Of a stretch of 64,000 nucleotides of DNA, positions 21,899-31,893 are shown piece after piece. Origin of the DNA: Azorinus chamasolen (Eukaryota; Mollusca; Bivalvia; Cardiida; Solecurtidae). The notes beneath the pieces were generated by a model, which saw only the letters and a list, made by a program, of their open reading frames with translations, was not told where the DNA came from and did not search any database. The stretch lies in contig OY755241.1 of assembly GCA_963576725.1 (NCBI GenBank), positions 58,897,071-58,961,070 of the forward strand, given 5' to 3'. The number at the start of each line of letters is the position of its first letter. Within the stretch, counting starts at the first letter, position 1. Made by a program: the position numbers and the translations under genes.

Positions 21899-22166
21899 TT
21901 AACCCTTTCACCGCTAATGTCGTATAAATGCACCACGGCAAATAGTGCAGTCCCAGATCAGACGCCGCCTTTTCAAGGCGTCGTCTGATCAGTGACTTCA
22001 CTTTTTGTCACAAACTAAATTTCGATATTTGTGCTTTATTCCTTTGAAATTTGCATTTATTTATCTGATTTCCTTATTTCACCGAATGATTTAACAAAAT
22101 GAGCAGAATGATTTAGCAAAATTTGATTGCAGACGACAATTAGAAATTTGGCGCCGAAAGGGTTGA
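21899..22166 (+). mobile_element. HP4 MITE, full length
   Basis: TTAACCCTTTCACCGCTAAT to GGCGCCGAAAGGGTTGA. Core GTGCAGTCCCAGATCAGACG with CGTCTGATCAGTGACTTCAC. Confidence 0.85.
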
Positions 22167-22254
22167 ACCTTTGAAAAATGGTTGACCACGTGTCAATCGG
22201 ATTGAATCAGAAATTGCAAAACTTGCACTAGATCAAATTGCAGCAGACGATTAC

Positions 22255-22412
22255 TACTAAGGATTAAATAATACCATCATGAATATTAATAAGATTAAGT
22301 ACTGTAATGGCCCTTGAACACAAGTCATAAACAAACAGCAGACCCTGGTCAGACAGCTCCGACATGAGTCGTTTCATCTTGATCTCCCCTATTTGCAAAG
22401 ACATAGAAAAGC
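22255..22412. mobile_element. HP1b remnant
   Basis: ACCATCATGAATATTAATAA, AACAGCAGACCCTGGTCAGAC and GTTTCATCTTGATCTCCCC. Confidence 0.6.
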
Positions 22413-22413
22413 G

Positions 22414-22608
22414 TACAGTAAAACCTCTCTAAATTACATTAACTATTTTGTGTTAAATGCAGGTGGCTGCTTAAAGCAAGGTGAAAGTAAAACAGAACGC
22501 TCCTATAGGAACGTTCTGTTTTACTTTCACCTTGCTTTAAGCAACCACCTGTCCTAAATACCAACTAATTAACACAATTTAGTGGCCTTATAGATAGCTT
22601 TTACTGTA
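22414..22608. mobile_element. PG MITE with long near-perfect hairpin
   Basis: TACAGTAAAACCTCTCTAAA at the left and AGATAGCTTTTACTGTA at the right. The core AAGCAAGGTGAAAGTAAAAC is repeated inverted about CGCTCCTATAGGAACG. Confidence 0.9.
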
Positions 22609-22809
22609 TTGTAATCAGTAAAGGGTTACTTTTCCGAAAAATATATATAAAGGCCATATCTAAATCAAATTTCAGTGCATTTTCCCTTTCATTTCTAAAG
22701 CACAACCTGGCTTTATATCAGTTTAGAATAATGCAACAGCGAGCTATTTCAAACTGGATCCAAGTGTTCGACACGTGTCGCACTCTTTTACCTATGAATC
22801 AAATTTCAG

Positions 22810-22956
22810 GTAGACTTTGGTAACCTGCGGGTGGTCACCGGTGTCATCCTACAGGCCCATTGCTGCAGCGACTTTTGGGTGAAGTCGTACAAGTTCTTGG
22901 CAAGCGAAGAGTGTGTCAATTATCAAGCCGTCCTTGACGAAACGAACAACCCTAAG
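22810..22956 (+). CDS. Gene C exon 2 of F5/8 type C (discoidin) domain
   Basis: Acceptor AAATTTCAG|GTA and donor CCTAAG|GTATGA; 147 nt, 49 codons, phase 0 at both ends. It encodes VDFGNLRVVTGVILQAHCCS then DFWVKSYKFLASEECVNYQ. This is the middle of an F5/8 type C domain: VDFGxxxxVTGV strand, then WVxSYxFxxS. Such domains bind sugars or phospholipids in secreted and surface proteins. The open frame across the exon suggests constraint, in contrast to the frameshift in the exon before it. Confidence 0.85.
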
Positions 22957-22964
22957 GTATGAGA

Positions 22965-23255
22965 TACTTTTTGTGTCAGCTGCCTAGAGGCAGTGTGTCA
23001 CTTAGGGATCACTTTTCCGTGGTCTGTCTGTCTGTCCGTCACACTTTCTTTTTTTGGCTGTCATTTCTAAACTAATTATTATAGAGCGTTCAAATTTCAC
23101 ACATTGAACAAGCATGATGAGAGAAATTGTCATGCACAAGGGGCACAACTCTAGCATCAATATGTGTTTAGTTATTCCCCTTTTTCATACTAACAATAAG
23201 TTTTTGTGTCAACTGCGAGCAGGTGACACATGTATTCCTCCGAACACTCTAGTTT
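22965..23255. repeat. Unclassified repeat-like block
   Basis: TTTTGTGTCAGCTGC at 22968 and TTTTGTGTCAACTGC at 23202 bound the block, which includes GTCTGTCTGTCTGTCCGTC at about 23020. It resembles a degraded element but I cannot assign it. Confidence 0.4.
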
Positions 23256-23309
23256 AACACGCACTGATCGGACCATGCACGTCACCTTTATACAATGAAA
23301 GAACATTCA

Positions 23310-23645
23310 ACTACAGTGAGAATCCCTCTTAACCGGAATAGTAGTACACACGAATTTAGATACTAGGTGTACTAGTACTATTTTATGTCTAGATCTACTA
23401 AAAATCAATAAAACAATGATTTAATCTGATTTTTTTTTATTTCTCTGACACACTTTTTCAACATGTATTACAAACACACAATTTAGTTATGTCATCTAAC
23501 ATAAAATTCTACACCCCCACCCCCACCCCACTTACCTGAAATCCTGGATCGCACCTGTGTGTGCAGGGTAAGACATGCAGACAGACCCTCTACAAACTGC
23601 TTGAATTGTCTTTTATCCTGCATTTATCTTCCACCTGTCTCCGAG
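23310..23645. mobile_element. PG MITE split by an inserted element
   Basis: The left part is TACAGTGAGAATCCCTCTTA (23314). The PG core resumes at 23565 with GCAGGGTAAGACATGCAGAC and TCCTGCATTTATCTTCCACC. The sequence between belongs to the family at 29196-29612. Confidence 0.6.
23390..23558. mobile_element. Fragment of a GGATCCAGGATTT-ended element
   Basis: AGATCTACTAAAAATCAATA and TTTTTCAACATGTATTACAA match 29430-29520. It ends GAAATCCTGGATCGCACCTG. Confidence 0.65.
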
Positions 23646-23652
23646 ACCAACA

Positions 23653-23864
23653 TTAACCTTTCCTCCATCAATACGCCTTTATACGCCTCTTTTAAAGTCA
23701 CTTTTTGAAACCACTGTGATAAATAGAGCAATTGCTCCTATTTATCGCAATGATTTAAGATCTACACAATTCCAAACGTTCCCTTTTCTCTAGTAAATGC
23801 TCCTTTTCGGTAGGTTTATTTAAAGAGATTCGATCTAAAAATAGCCTATGAGGTAAAAGGTTAA
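23653..23864 (+). mobile_element. HP2 MITE, full length
   Basis: TTAACCTTTCCTCCATCAAT to GAGGTAAAAGGTTAA. The core hairpin is shortened to GAGCAATTGCTCC. Confidence 0.8.
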
Positions 23865-23964
23865 TACTAAATTAAAGTCCCATTAAGACGGGTTGACTAT
23901 ATAGAGTAAAATCACTATAAATCTACCACATAACGAGTAAATATCTTTCAAAGCAGTTGTCAGT

Positions 23965-24045
23965 TTAACCATTTTACTTTGTGAATATTCATGTCAGAAA
24001 TAACAAAATCATGAATGATTATTAACTGTGTTTTGTAATGGTATA
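23965..24045. mobile_element. HP1b left part
   Basis: TTAACCATTTTACTTTGTGA, ATATTCATGTCAGAAATAAC, AATCATGAATGATTATTAA. Confidence 0.65.
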
Positions 24046-24049
24046 TAAA

Positions 24050-24258
24050 TACAGTAGAACCCCATTAATACGACCTCTTAATAAATACACATGGTTGTCT
24101 TTATAAGCAGATGGTTGCTTAATGCAGGGCAAAAGGAATGCAGAAAGCTCCTAGAGGAGCTTTCTGCATTACTTTTGTCCTGCATTTAGCTACCACCTGC
24201 ATCCAGCACCAAGATTTATACCTCTTTTAGGTGGTCGCATTAGCGGGGTTTTACTGTA
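24050..24258. mobile_element. PG MITE, full length
   Basis: TACAGTAGAACCCCATTAAT to AGCGGGGTTTTACTGTA. The core has AATGCAGAAAGCTCCTAGAG as a perfect palindrome arm. Confidence 0.9.
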
Positions 24259-24317
24259 TTTTAGGAAGGAAGCTGGCACGCTCTATGCATCGACTTATTT
24301 AATGAAATCTATATTAT

Positions 24318-24400
24318 GCCATAAACAGAAAGAGCAGACCCTTATCAGACGGCTCCTACATGACGTGCCCTATTCTGTTTGCAAAAAAAAGTTAAGCGCG
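24318..24400. mobile_element. HP1 remnant
   Basis: AACAGAAAGAGCAGACCCTT and GCCCTATTCTGTTTGC; the middle is shortened. Confidence 0.6.
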
Positions 24401-24459
24401 TCTCTATTTGGTAAATGCTTAATAAAGAAAGGAAGTAACACAGAAAGCTGTTCCCGCAC

Positions 24460-24990
24460 TGCATAACTGTTGTCATACACTCAGCTTCGTTCTAGCATGC
24501 CAACCAGGAAATAAAACTTGTTGTCGGTGGGTGTGTAGATATTCGACGGTCCCATTGTCCAAAGATACTTCATTCTTAGTGTTGTTATATTTCCCGGTCC
24601 TTCTGACTCTTTAGTTTCCATGTAATTATATTTGAAAACTGAATACTGCCCTTAAAAGCCGGTGCTAGGGGGCGTGAGTAGTGTTGCACTTTTAATAACT
24701 GCTCATGACTCAATAAAACCGGGTCTGCAGTTTTCTCTTCCTGCTTTCAGCCTATGGTAAATTTTGTTGTTTAATATGCTTATTGTTTAATGTTTTTCGT
24801 CTTGATATGCATCCTGTTATGTTTTGTCTTGTGGCTATACCGTTTTTTGTTTGATGGTGTTTGGGGCGGTGTCATTCCCTGTGTGGCTCTCCCTTTTTGA
24901 CTATTTTTCCATATTTACATTGCTGCTTTTGAAGGAGCTCCTTCTTTCAGAACTTATTCATTCCTTTCGTGGTCTTTATTGAGAGATTCT
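24460..24990 (-). repeat. Dispersed repeat R, longest copy
   Basis: GCCGGTGCTAGGGGGCGTGAG and TAATGAC-like blocks are in reverse orientation to the copy at 2137. The upstream block TACTTCATTCTTAGTGTTG recurs at 47646, and GAAGGAGCTCC recurs at 47723. Confidence 0.6.
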
Positions 24991-25091
24991 ACCGTAATTC
25001 GTATTCAAAGACTTTTAAAACTATTTCCTTCATGGGTATTCCTTAGCTGATTGTTTTTACAAACTCGATACATGTACTACCAACACTCAAA

Positions 25092-25256
25092 TACGTACCA
25101 TAATTGGTCTTTAACACATGCGTCAGCTTAATGCAGGGTGATAGTCACGCAGAAAGCTCCTCTGCGTGACTTTCAACCTGCATTAAGCAGCCACCTGCCT
25201 ACAAATACGTATAATCTGCATTACTAATTTTTCGTAGTAGCGAGCTTTTACTGCAG
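25092..25256. mobile_element. PG MITE
   Basis: GCGTCAGCTTAATGCAGG, CACGCAGAAAGCTCCTCTGC and CTGCATTAAGCAGCCACCTG; right end GCTTTTACTG. Confidence 0.75.
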
Positions 25257-25257
25257 C

Positions 25258-25420
25258 TGGTATTTAGGACATGTGGCAGCTTAAAGCAAGGTGAAAGTCA
25301 AACAGAACGCTCCTAGAAGAGCGTTCTGTTTTACTTTCACCTTGCTTTAAGCAGCCATCTGCCTTTAACACAAAATAATTGATGTAATTAAGCGACAGTT
25401 ATAGAGAGGTTGAAACATAT
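25258..25420. mobile_element. PG MITE (AAGCAAGG subtype)
   Basis: GGCAGCTTAAAGCAAGGTG and its inverted copy CACCTTGCTTTAAGCAGCC around GCTCCTAGAAGAGC. Confidence 0.8.
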
Positions 25421-25547
25421 CTATATAACCCAATACGCCAACAGAGTAGATCCTAGTTAGACGGCTTCTGTAGGAACACTGCTTGTAAATGCATGAACAG
25501 ACATTTGTCTCACGTAAATTTATTTTTTTATTTTTATTTTTCTTTAG

Positions 25548-25691
25548 AATTTCAAGGGAGTCACAGACAGATACAACAACTCCATCGCTTATCTAACCAC
25601 CGCCCTGAATGCCCAGTGCTTCAGGATCAGCCCAGTCACGTATCATAATTACCCTGTTCTTCGATTTGATCTCTTGGGTTGTCCTCCGTAG
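25548..25691 (+). CDS. Gene C terminal exon: end of F5/8 type C domain, stop codon
   Basis: Acceptor TTTTTCTTTAG|AAT, in phase 0 with the exon at 22810. It encodes NFKGVTDRYNNSIAYLTTAL then NAQCFRISPVTYHNYPVLRF and DLLGCPP, ending TAG at 25689-25691. The FRIxPVTYxxYPxLRFDLLGC ending is the characteristic C-terminus of F5/8 type C domains, with the closing cysteine. The protein ends three residues after the domain, so discoidin is its last module. A PG element begins 63 bp after the stop, within the likely 3' UTR or just beyond it. Confidence 0.88.
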   Translation, partial: NFKGVTDRYNNSIAYLTTALNAQCFRISPVTYHNYPVLRFDLLGCPP

Positions 25692-25753
25692 CCAAGCGAA
25701 CAGAACGGAGCCCCAACTTGAATGATATATGTACATATCCCACTTATTTCAAA

Positions 25754-25932
25754 TACAGTAAAACCCCTCTAAACCGGACGTTAAATTTGGTATAAATATC
25801 GGTTTTGGAGATAGGTGGCAGCTTTGCAGAGAAGCTTTCTGCATGACTTTCACCCTGCATGAAGCAGCCACCTGCCTAAAAGTATCTAATTTTTTCTCTA
25901 CTAGAATTCCGGTTTAGAGAGGTTTTACAGTA
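25754..25932. mobile_element. PG MITE, full length
   Basis: TACAGTAAAACCCCTCTAAA to AGAGAGGTTTTACAGTA. Confidence 0.88.
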
Positions 25933-25949
25933 CACTAGAACCAGGTTTA

Positions 25950-26252
25950 ACCCATTCCCTCATATGCTATTTTTAGATCCAACCTCTTTGAATAAATCTA
26001 CCGAAAAGGAGCATTAACTAGACAAAGGGAAACATTTAGAATGTTGTAGCTTGAAACCATTGTGATAAATAGAGCATTTGCTCCTATATGGTTTCACAAG
26101 GTGACTTTTACAGAGTCGTCAAAAGTCGTCAATATGAGGGAATGGTTTAGTGGTTATAAATGCTCCAATAGCAGCAACTGCTCTATCTATCACAATGGTT
26201 ACACAAAGTGACTTTTACAGAGTCGTCAATATGAGGGAATGGGTTCAGTGTT
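25950..26252 (-). mobile_element. HP2 MITE plus a duplicated right end
   Basis: AACCCATTCCCTCATATGC to TATGAGGGAATGG (25950-26148), followed by a second TCACAATGGTTACACAAAG to GAGGGAATGGGTT at 26150-26252. Confidence 0.75.
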
Positions 26253-26264
26253 TATCAAAGAGAG

Positions 26265-26470
26265 GGTTAATTATACGTCTGTAAGACAGGGGGTAGCTCA
26301 TCAGGGTCTGTACTATTTACAAGTTGATTGTGCAACCACTGCACTCCACAGCAGTGATTGCACAACGAACTACTTATACACTGTGAAGATATATGTAATT
26401 ATACAACAGGGCATGATGATGGGTAAAGAAGGAGAAATGTATTTTAAAATTCAGCAAGAGAATTGTTAAC
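26265..26470 (+). mobile_element. HP3 MITE, left part replaced
   Basis: It keeps TCATCAGGGTCTGTACTATT, GATTGTGCAACCACTGCACT and TTTTAAAATTCAGCAAGAGA. The left CCCTTCGCTTGC arm is missing. Confidence 0.75.
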
Positions 26471-26634
26471 AAACTGACAAGTGTCAAAACAGTAACAAAT
26501 ACTCACATAAAACCCTAAGGGTTATCCCATTTAGTCCCACATTATTTGAAGAAAACTCGTCAAAATTTCATCGTGGAAAGTTTTTAATCTTGAGGGGGCA
26601 CAGGTAATAAACTACCGGTGTTTGTTGTAACAAG

Positions 26635-26765
26635 CCATTGACATCGGTGGCTTCCGCAAACAGTGCAGACCCTGATCATAGGGCTCCTTCAGGGACCCTC
26701 TGATCGTGATCTACACTGTTTGCCTACGTCCCTTTTAAGGGACACTCGGCACAAATGGGTTAGAC
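26635..26765. mobile_element. HP7 MITE, left part degraded
   Basis: CGCAAACAGTGCAGACCCTG with GATCTACACTGTTTGCC; right end CACAAATGGGTTAG. Confidence 0.75.
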
Positions 26766-26785
26766 TTGACTCTAGAGCAAATGTG

Positions 26786-26940
26786 TACAGTAAAATCCCT
26801 CTAAACGGGACGTTCAACTTAATATAAATATCGCTCTTGGAGACATGTGGTAGCTAAATGCAGAGTGCATTACTTTCATCTTACATAAAGCAGTCACCTG
26901 CCTTAAATATATACAATTTTATCCCGTCACTACAGCCACT
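26786..26940. mobile_element. PG MITE, right end degraded
   Basis: TACAGTAAAATCCCTCTAAA, GGTAGCTAAATGCAG, ATAAAGCAGTCACCTGCC. Confidence 0.7.
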
Positions 26941-27099
26941 AGTGACGTAATAAAGGGGTAGCATAATAAACTTAAGTTTATATGTACAGTAGAGGTTTAT
27001 TTGTATAGTAGGTGTAGGAATTTATTCTTACAACAGGAACTATTTTTAATTTTTCTTCAAAATTGTTTTACCAAAAATAACGTATTAAATTGAAAGAAA

Positions 27100-27282
27100 A
27101 CACATTTAATATGGATAATTATCATTAAGTATTCCAGTAAAAACCCAAGCCGTCATTTAAAAAACAAACAGAAAGGAAAAAGAGAAAAAAAAAGTTTCGT
27201 CAGCGGTGAGAATCAAACCGGGGCTGACTGCACGATAAGCGACCATCGTAACTACTACGCTATCGGGACTGACATACTGCAA
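27100..27282 (-). mobile_element. tRNA-derived SINE (likely)
   Basis: On the minus strand, GATAGCGTAGTAGTTACGAT resembles a tRNA A box and CCCCGGTTTGATTCTCACC a B box, 40 bases apart, as in the head of a tRNA-derived SINE. The tail runs into T-rich DNA at 27180. It is not a functional tRNA, because the acceptor stem does not pair. Confidence 0.55.
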
Positions 27283-27368
27283 GCGAAATTGAGGATGTAT
27301 ATAAAGTTACCATGCTACTATATTGACGCGTTTTTAAAAAAAAACAAAACAAAAAAACAATAAAATTT

Positions 27369-27592
27369 ATTAACCTTTTCCCTGTTCCATATTTAGTCCA
27401 AATTTTAATACCCATTGAATATTCATGAACAAAAAAGTTATAATCAAATATGGAAGGCGGTACATTGTAGCTGTTTTAGAAAGTATAGACACAGAGCTAT
27501 CAAGTTCCATAAGCAAACAGAGTAGACCCTGATCAGACGGCTCCTCTAGGAGCCGTCTGATCTGGGTCTACTATGTTTGCAAGTGCGTGACC
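27369..27592 (+). mobile_element. HP1c MITE, right end replaced by HP6
   Basis: TTAACCTTTTCCCTGTTCCA; hairpin GCAAACAGAGTAGACCCTGA around GGCTCCTCTAGGAGCC. At 27592 it fuses to an HP6 right end (CTGTTTGCATACAATG ... CCATAGAAGGC). Confidence 0.8.
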
Positions 27593-27713
27593 CTGACTGT
27601 TTGCATACAATGTAGGTATTCACGCATCCGCCCATAGAAGGCTAAAGTTTAACATGTTTCATATTGTTTCTTGCACAACCATCCCGTAGAGATGTTTTTC
27701 TTTTTGACGTATA

Positions 27714-27888
27714 TACAGTAAAACCTCTCTATAACGGTCACTAAATTGTGTTTATTAGTTGGTATTTAGGGCAGGTGGCTGCTTAGAGCAAGGTGAAAGT
27801 AAAACTGAACGCTCCTATAGGAGTCACCTGCCTTTAACACAAACTACTTGATGTAATTTAGTGGCCGTTATATAGAGGTTTTACTGTA
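27714..27888. mobile_element. PG MITE (AAGCAAGG subtype), right hairpin arm deleted
   Basis: TACAGTAAAACCTCTCTATA to TATAGAGGTTTTACTGTA. The core stops after GCTCCTATAGGAG. Confidence 0.85.
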
Positions 27889-28270
27889 CATGTAGTTTAT
27901 ACTATTCATCAATCATATATGTATATACATGTAGGCATGTCCAGAATCATAATTTGTTAAGTATTTATGGTCTCTTTTGTTACACTAAGTTCTTTATATT
28001 TAAGGTATACATATTTTGCGTATATTTGTTTGATTTAGATTGCATTGCTGTCAATTATACAATCACTTTTACAATTACCTATATTATGTAACAAGTCACA
28101 TGTCAATGTTTCTACTTTTGAATCCTTGAATCTGTTTGCTCATAATAGACTGTCTTTAAATGTAGGACGGAAACTTGTTTTGCTTATTTTAACGAAAAGG
28201 TGTTTATTATATGTATATGTTGCAAAAGATGAGATATCCTAGGATTATATAAAATCAAATGTCGATGGGC
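27889..28270. other. Noncoding, AT-rich
   Basis: I recognise no exon or repeat. A 65-codon open frame at 28045-28242 has no domain features or splice context and is treated as chance. Confidence 0.4.
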
Positions 28271-28271
28271 T

Positions 28272-28453
28272 TTTACCCTTTTAGTGCGGGACACATATGA
28301 TATTTCAGCGTTATAAGGGTTTAAACATCCCTAAATATCCACAATAACCTTAACATATTTGAATTTGGAACAATCCATTTGAAAATTCAGCGTTTTAAAC
28401 GTTAATGTTCGAGTATGACATTACTCGGCGTCTCATCTGGATCCAAACTGGGT
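28272..28453. mobile_element. HP5 fragment joined to HP6 fragment
   Basis: AGTGCGGGACACATATGATA ... GAAAATTCAGCGTTTTAAA, then ACTCGGCGTCTCATCTGGAT. Confidence 0.6.
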
Positions 28454-28479
28454 CGATCCTTATAAAGCTTTTTAGTTGA

Positions 28480-28562
28480 GTCTGAGTTTGTTCTCAAGCT
28501 TTTGATTGGTCAGATTTGAGCCAAAGGCTCAAATCTGACCAATTAAAAACTTGAGAACGAAC
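28480..28562. mobile_element. Fold-back hairpin, about 80 bp
   Basis: GTTCTCAAGCTTTTGATTGG then TCAGATTTGAGCC pairs with GGCTCAAATCTGACC then AATTAAAAACTTGAGAAC, with a 3-base loop. Confidence 0.85.
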
Positions 28563-28717
28563 TATGGGCGACAAAAATGTTCCACGGAGTCAAAGATACT
28601 GCCAATGCTGCAACAGTTTAGATATTAAAGATAACTATCACTTTTTCATTTAAATGTTCTTATAATGATACTTTATGCATTAAGTATGTTTGTAGATATT
28701 TTATCGTAGACCGGCGA

Positions 28718-28958
28718 TAATAGCCATTTAATCCATGAATACTCACGTGCGAAATAATGACATCCTGAATATTAATTAGATTAATTGTTATAACACATGG
28801 ACAAATGCTTTTTAGGCTATGACAAACTGTAGAATTTTATCAATATTATATCACAAGCAAGGAGAGCAGACCCTGATCAAACGTCTCCTATAGGAGTTGT
28901 CTGGTCTTGGTCTACTCTGTTTTCGAATACGTAGAAATGCGTAGTTATGGAATAAGCT
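28718..28958 (+). mobile_element. HP1b MITE, near full length
   Basis: CATTTAATCCATGAATAC, TAATGACATCCTGAATATTA; hairpin GAGCAGACCCTGATCAAACG with GTCTGGTCTTGGTCTACTC. Confidence 0.8.
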
Positions 28959-29195
28959 TTGTCAATAAGGAAGGGTATTTTGAATCTATGTAGAATTGTG
29001 TAAGCTTATCTTCGTTCTGTTAGCTTAATTTGATTTTTCATTAAGTAATATTTTCACACATTTATTACTGTATTATTTAAATAAAAAACCGTTCATATCT
29101 TTCTTGGAATCCATTTTCACATGTATAGGAGGCACATCATAGAATACATTTTGCAAATGTAAGCCATTAACATCGGTCGGTACAGCAAACAATGG

Positions 29196-29612
29196 CAGGC
29201 GCGGATTTAGAGGGGCGGAGCCGGCGCACACCCCATCCCTCTAAAATTGTCAAAACATTTTTTTGGTAATATTTTAGATCTATATGCAGTAAAACCTTTT
29301 GTGTTAAGGGCAGGTGGCTGCTTAAAACAAGGAAAACATAGGAGCGTTCTGTTTTACTTTCACCTTGCTTTAAGCAGCCACCTGCCCTTAACACAAAATA
29401 ATTGATGTAATTTAGTGGTCGTTGTATCTACTAAAAATCAATAAAACAATGATTTAGTAGGAGTATTTATTTCCCTAACCCAATTAAGCTCTTTTTCAAC
29501 ATGTATTACAATTACACTTTTTATTTATGTCATCAAACATAAAAATATACGCCCCCACCCCCTCGAAAAATATTCTACGTCCCCCTAATCTGAAATCCTG
29601 GATCCGCACCTG
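29196..29612. mobile_element. GGATCCAGGATTT-ended DNA transposon, AATG target duplication
   Basis: Ends CAGGCGCGGATTTAGAGG and CTGGATCCGCACCTG are imperfect inverted repeats, and AATG flanks both sides. It carries a PG element at 29287-29430. Confidence 0.65.
29287..29430. mobile_element. PG MITE nested in the 29196-29612 element, right end lost
   Basis: GCAGTAAAACCTTTTGTG, GGCTGCTTAAAACAAGG and CACCTTGCTTTAAGCAGCC; the terminal TTTTACTGTA is missing. Confidence 0.75.
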
Positions 29613-29702
29613 AATGCAGACCGTGTCCAAGGGGCTGCTCCTGGTGTCCTCTGACCTGGGACTACAGTTTGCCCGTGTCCGTTTAACCATTTCTTCAAAC
29701 AT

Positions 29703-29850
29703 TCACAGTGTAAACCAATATTAGACGGCTCCTATAGGAGATGTCTGATAAGGTTCTGCTGCTCTGTTTGCAATGGAATTTGATAAATCTGAAATGACTA
29801 CACTATTTCACCTTCCATACTTTATTATAGAAAGTGGAAAGGGTTAACGG
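29703..29850. mobile_element. HP1c right part
   Basis: CACAGTGTAAACCAATATTA, GGCTCCTATAGGAGATGTCT, CTGCTCTGTTTGCAATGG, ending GTGGAAAGGGTTAA. Confidence 0.7.
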
Positions 29851-30089
29851 AAACTAGGAACACAGGGGTTAATTTGATATAATTCTGTAACAGCTTTGGT
29901 AAGACGTTTTGGTGCAGAGGAAGTTTGCTGTCTTTTTATTTGTATATACCTGTATTGTAACTATAAAGTTATGTTAGTTTCTATCTTCATGTGAAATGAA
30001 CGATGTACTTATGCATTAGTCTGAATAAAATACCTGTTCTATTCTATGTCCATCCAGTTTTATCATTGCCCAGAGCTAAAGATAATGGT

Positions 30090-30152
30090 GTATACTCGAA
30101 GAGACGATTCTTAAAAGTGGTCACAACATAGGGTTTGGTGCAGAAATAACGA
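30090..30152. mobile_element. SL hairpin, right part
   Basis: TCGAAGAGACGATTC, GTGGTCACAACATAGGGTTT, GGTGCAGAAATAAC. Confidence 0.65.
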
Positions 30153-30171
30153 AATTACAATTGAAGCTATT

Positions 30172-30387
30172 TTAACCCCTTCCGTGCCACAATGACGGGT
30201 TTATGATATAACATGCAAACAGGTTGGATCCAGATGAGACGCCGAGTAACTCGGCGTCTCATCAGGATCCAAACTGTTTGACCCTCTGTTTACTGTTTTA
30301 TAAAGAAAATTGAAAAATGCACACACTTAAACTAAAAATAAACGAAACTATGCCCAGCAGACGACAATGCTGGCATCGAAAGGGTTT
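30172..30387 (+). mobile_element. HP6 MITE, full length
   Basis: TTAACCCCTTCCGTGCCAC to GCATCGAAAGGGTTTA. The core GAGACGCCGAGTAACTCGG is a perfect palindrome with GGATCC and AAACTGTTTG arms. Confidence 0.85.
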
Positions 30388-30500
30388 ATTGACGCATCTA
30401 ACCTTGAGCTCTGAAGTCCATTCGGGGTATTCACGAATACATCTGATAAGACACAGCATGCTAGTCCATTTATTGATACATTGGTTGCTTTGACCCTTTT

Positions 30501-30600
30501 GTCCATAAATACTACTTTTAACCCCTTTGCAAACACAGTAGACCCAGATCAGACGCCTGTTATAGGATGATAAGGATATGCTCTGTTTGCTGATGGAGAA
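30501..30600. mobile_element. HP1a fragment
   Basis: TCCATAAATACTACTTTT, GCAAACACAGTAGACCCAGA, GGATATGCTCTGTTTGC. Confidence 0.7.
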
Positions 30601-30739
30601 TTATATAGATCTGGAGTTAGATTATCTGTAATGCTATGAGACTTTTCTTTACCAGAGAGCGACTCATTCTTCCAGTAGTGTCATAGCTAAGTACGCTGTT
30701 TAACCTTTAGTCTACTGAAAGGGTCGTAACTAGCGATAT

Positions 30740-30870
30740 ACAAGGGGTGCTAGGGGCATGAGTAGTGTTGCACTTTTAATTACTACTCATGAACAGACTC
30801 AATAAAACCGAGAGAATAAAACCGATTTTCTCTTTTTGCATTTCTACTTTTGCTTTCGAAGGATCACCTA
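30740..30870 (-). repeat. Dispersed repeat R
   Basis: GGGTGCTAGGGGCATGAGTAG through TTCTCTTTTTGCATTTCTAC and GAAGGATCACC, reverse orientation. Confidence 0.75.
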
Positions 30871-31048
30871 TTTTCAGAATATAGTATTATCTGCAAGGGT
30901 TTAGAAAAAAAGGCTGAGAAACCTAAACGCTCCTGAAAGTCCAACTGCTGTTATTCCGTGAAAATAAAAGTAGCCTAACAAAAGTCAACGTTGATCTGTA
31001 ACTCATTATAATAAAGTTACATACCAAATATCATATATTCTGAAAATT

Positions 31049-31893
31049 GGTAATCCTGCGATAGCAAAAGAAGAAATGCAAAAAGAGAAAATTGCAGACT
31101 TGGTTTTATTGAGTCTGTTCATGAGTAGTAATTAAAAGTGCAACACTACTCATGCCCCTAGCACCGGCTTAAGACATTATTCCAATATTATAGGGTATAA
31201 TATATATACATGTTTACCCTGGTCAAATACTACATTACTGAATTTTCAGCTGGTGGGGTCTTCATTTTTCGCACAATGCCATTACTCTTAACCGTGTTTA
31301 GTTATTACGTTAAATTTAGTCTGATACTGATACGTTCATTTGCAGATAAAAAAGAACCTTATCACATTTTAAAATTACTATCACAGTCATTGCATCACAT
31401 ATCGAGGGCTTGGTGCAAAACTATTCTAACTCCTTCTCTCGATATGAAATTAGTCGTATTTATTATATCAATGATTAACCCTTTACTCCACAAATACGCA
31501 TTTAACGCCTCTGCAAACATAGTAGACCCAGACCAGACCAGACCACTCCTATATGAGCTATCGGATTGGGATATGTTCTCTTTGCTTATAAGATTATACC
31601 CAGATCTGATTGTAGTTTCTGTCACGGCCAAACTTTCATGTGTTCCTTTGCTATCATAAAAAATCTACTAATTAAAAATTCATATCCTATATGAATAAAA
31701 GGTTAACCCTTATTCCACTCTACACAATTACTCGGCGTCTCATCTGGATCCAATCTGTACACAAATACTCGGCGTCTCATCTGGATCCAATCTGTTTACA
31801 AATGCGAGTCAAGTCGCAGATAGAGGGAAAATGGTTGATAAAAAAAACATTTAAAGGTTTCATGAGAACAAACTAGATCCGGAAGAGACAAAG
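31049..31893 (+). repeat. Long direct repeat flanking the LINE, left copy (845 bp)
   Basis: It starts GGTAATCCTGCGATAGC and ends CCGGAAGAGACAAAG, and it repeats almost base for base at 43232-43960. It contains the end of an R repeat, an HP1a copy (about 31475-31580) and HP6 arms. Relative to the right copy it has about 77 extra bases near 31360-31440, and a 40-bp tandem duplication of the ACTCGGCGTCTCATCTGG block at about 31725-31800. Its left neighbour continues the R repeat without a break. Confidence 0.92.

Larger units (their letters stand above)
29145..29700. mobile_element. HP7-type MITE split by a nested insertion
   Basis: CATCGGTCGGTACAGCAAAC AATG (to 29194) and AATGCAGACCGTGTCC (from 29613) are the two halves of an HP7 left arm; compare the uninterrupted copy at 26645. 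Confidence 0.7.

Noticed and set aside
31210..31659. 149-codon plus-strand frame in the left direct repeat
   Set aside because: It runs across an HP1a MITE and unique DNA, and the right copy has a deletion that breaks it.
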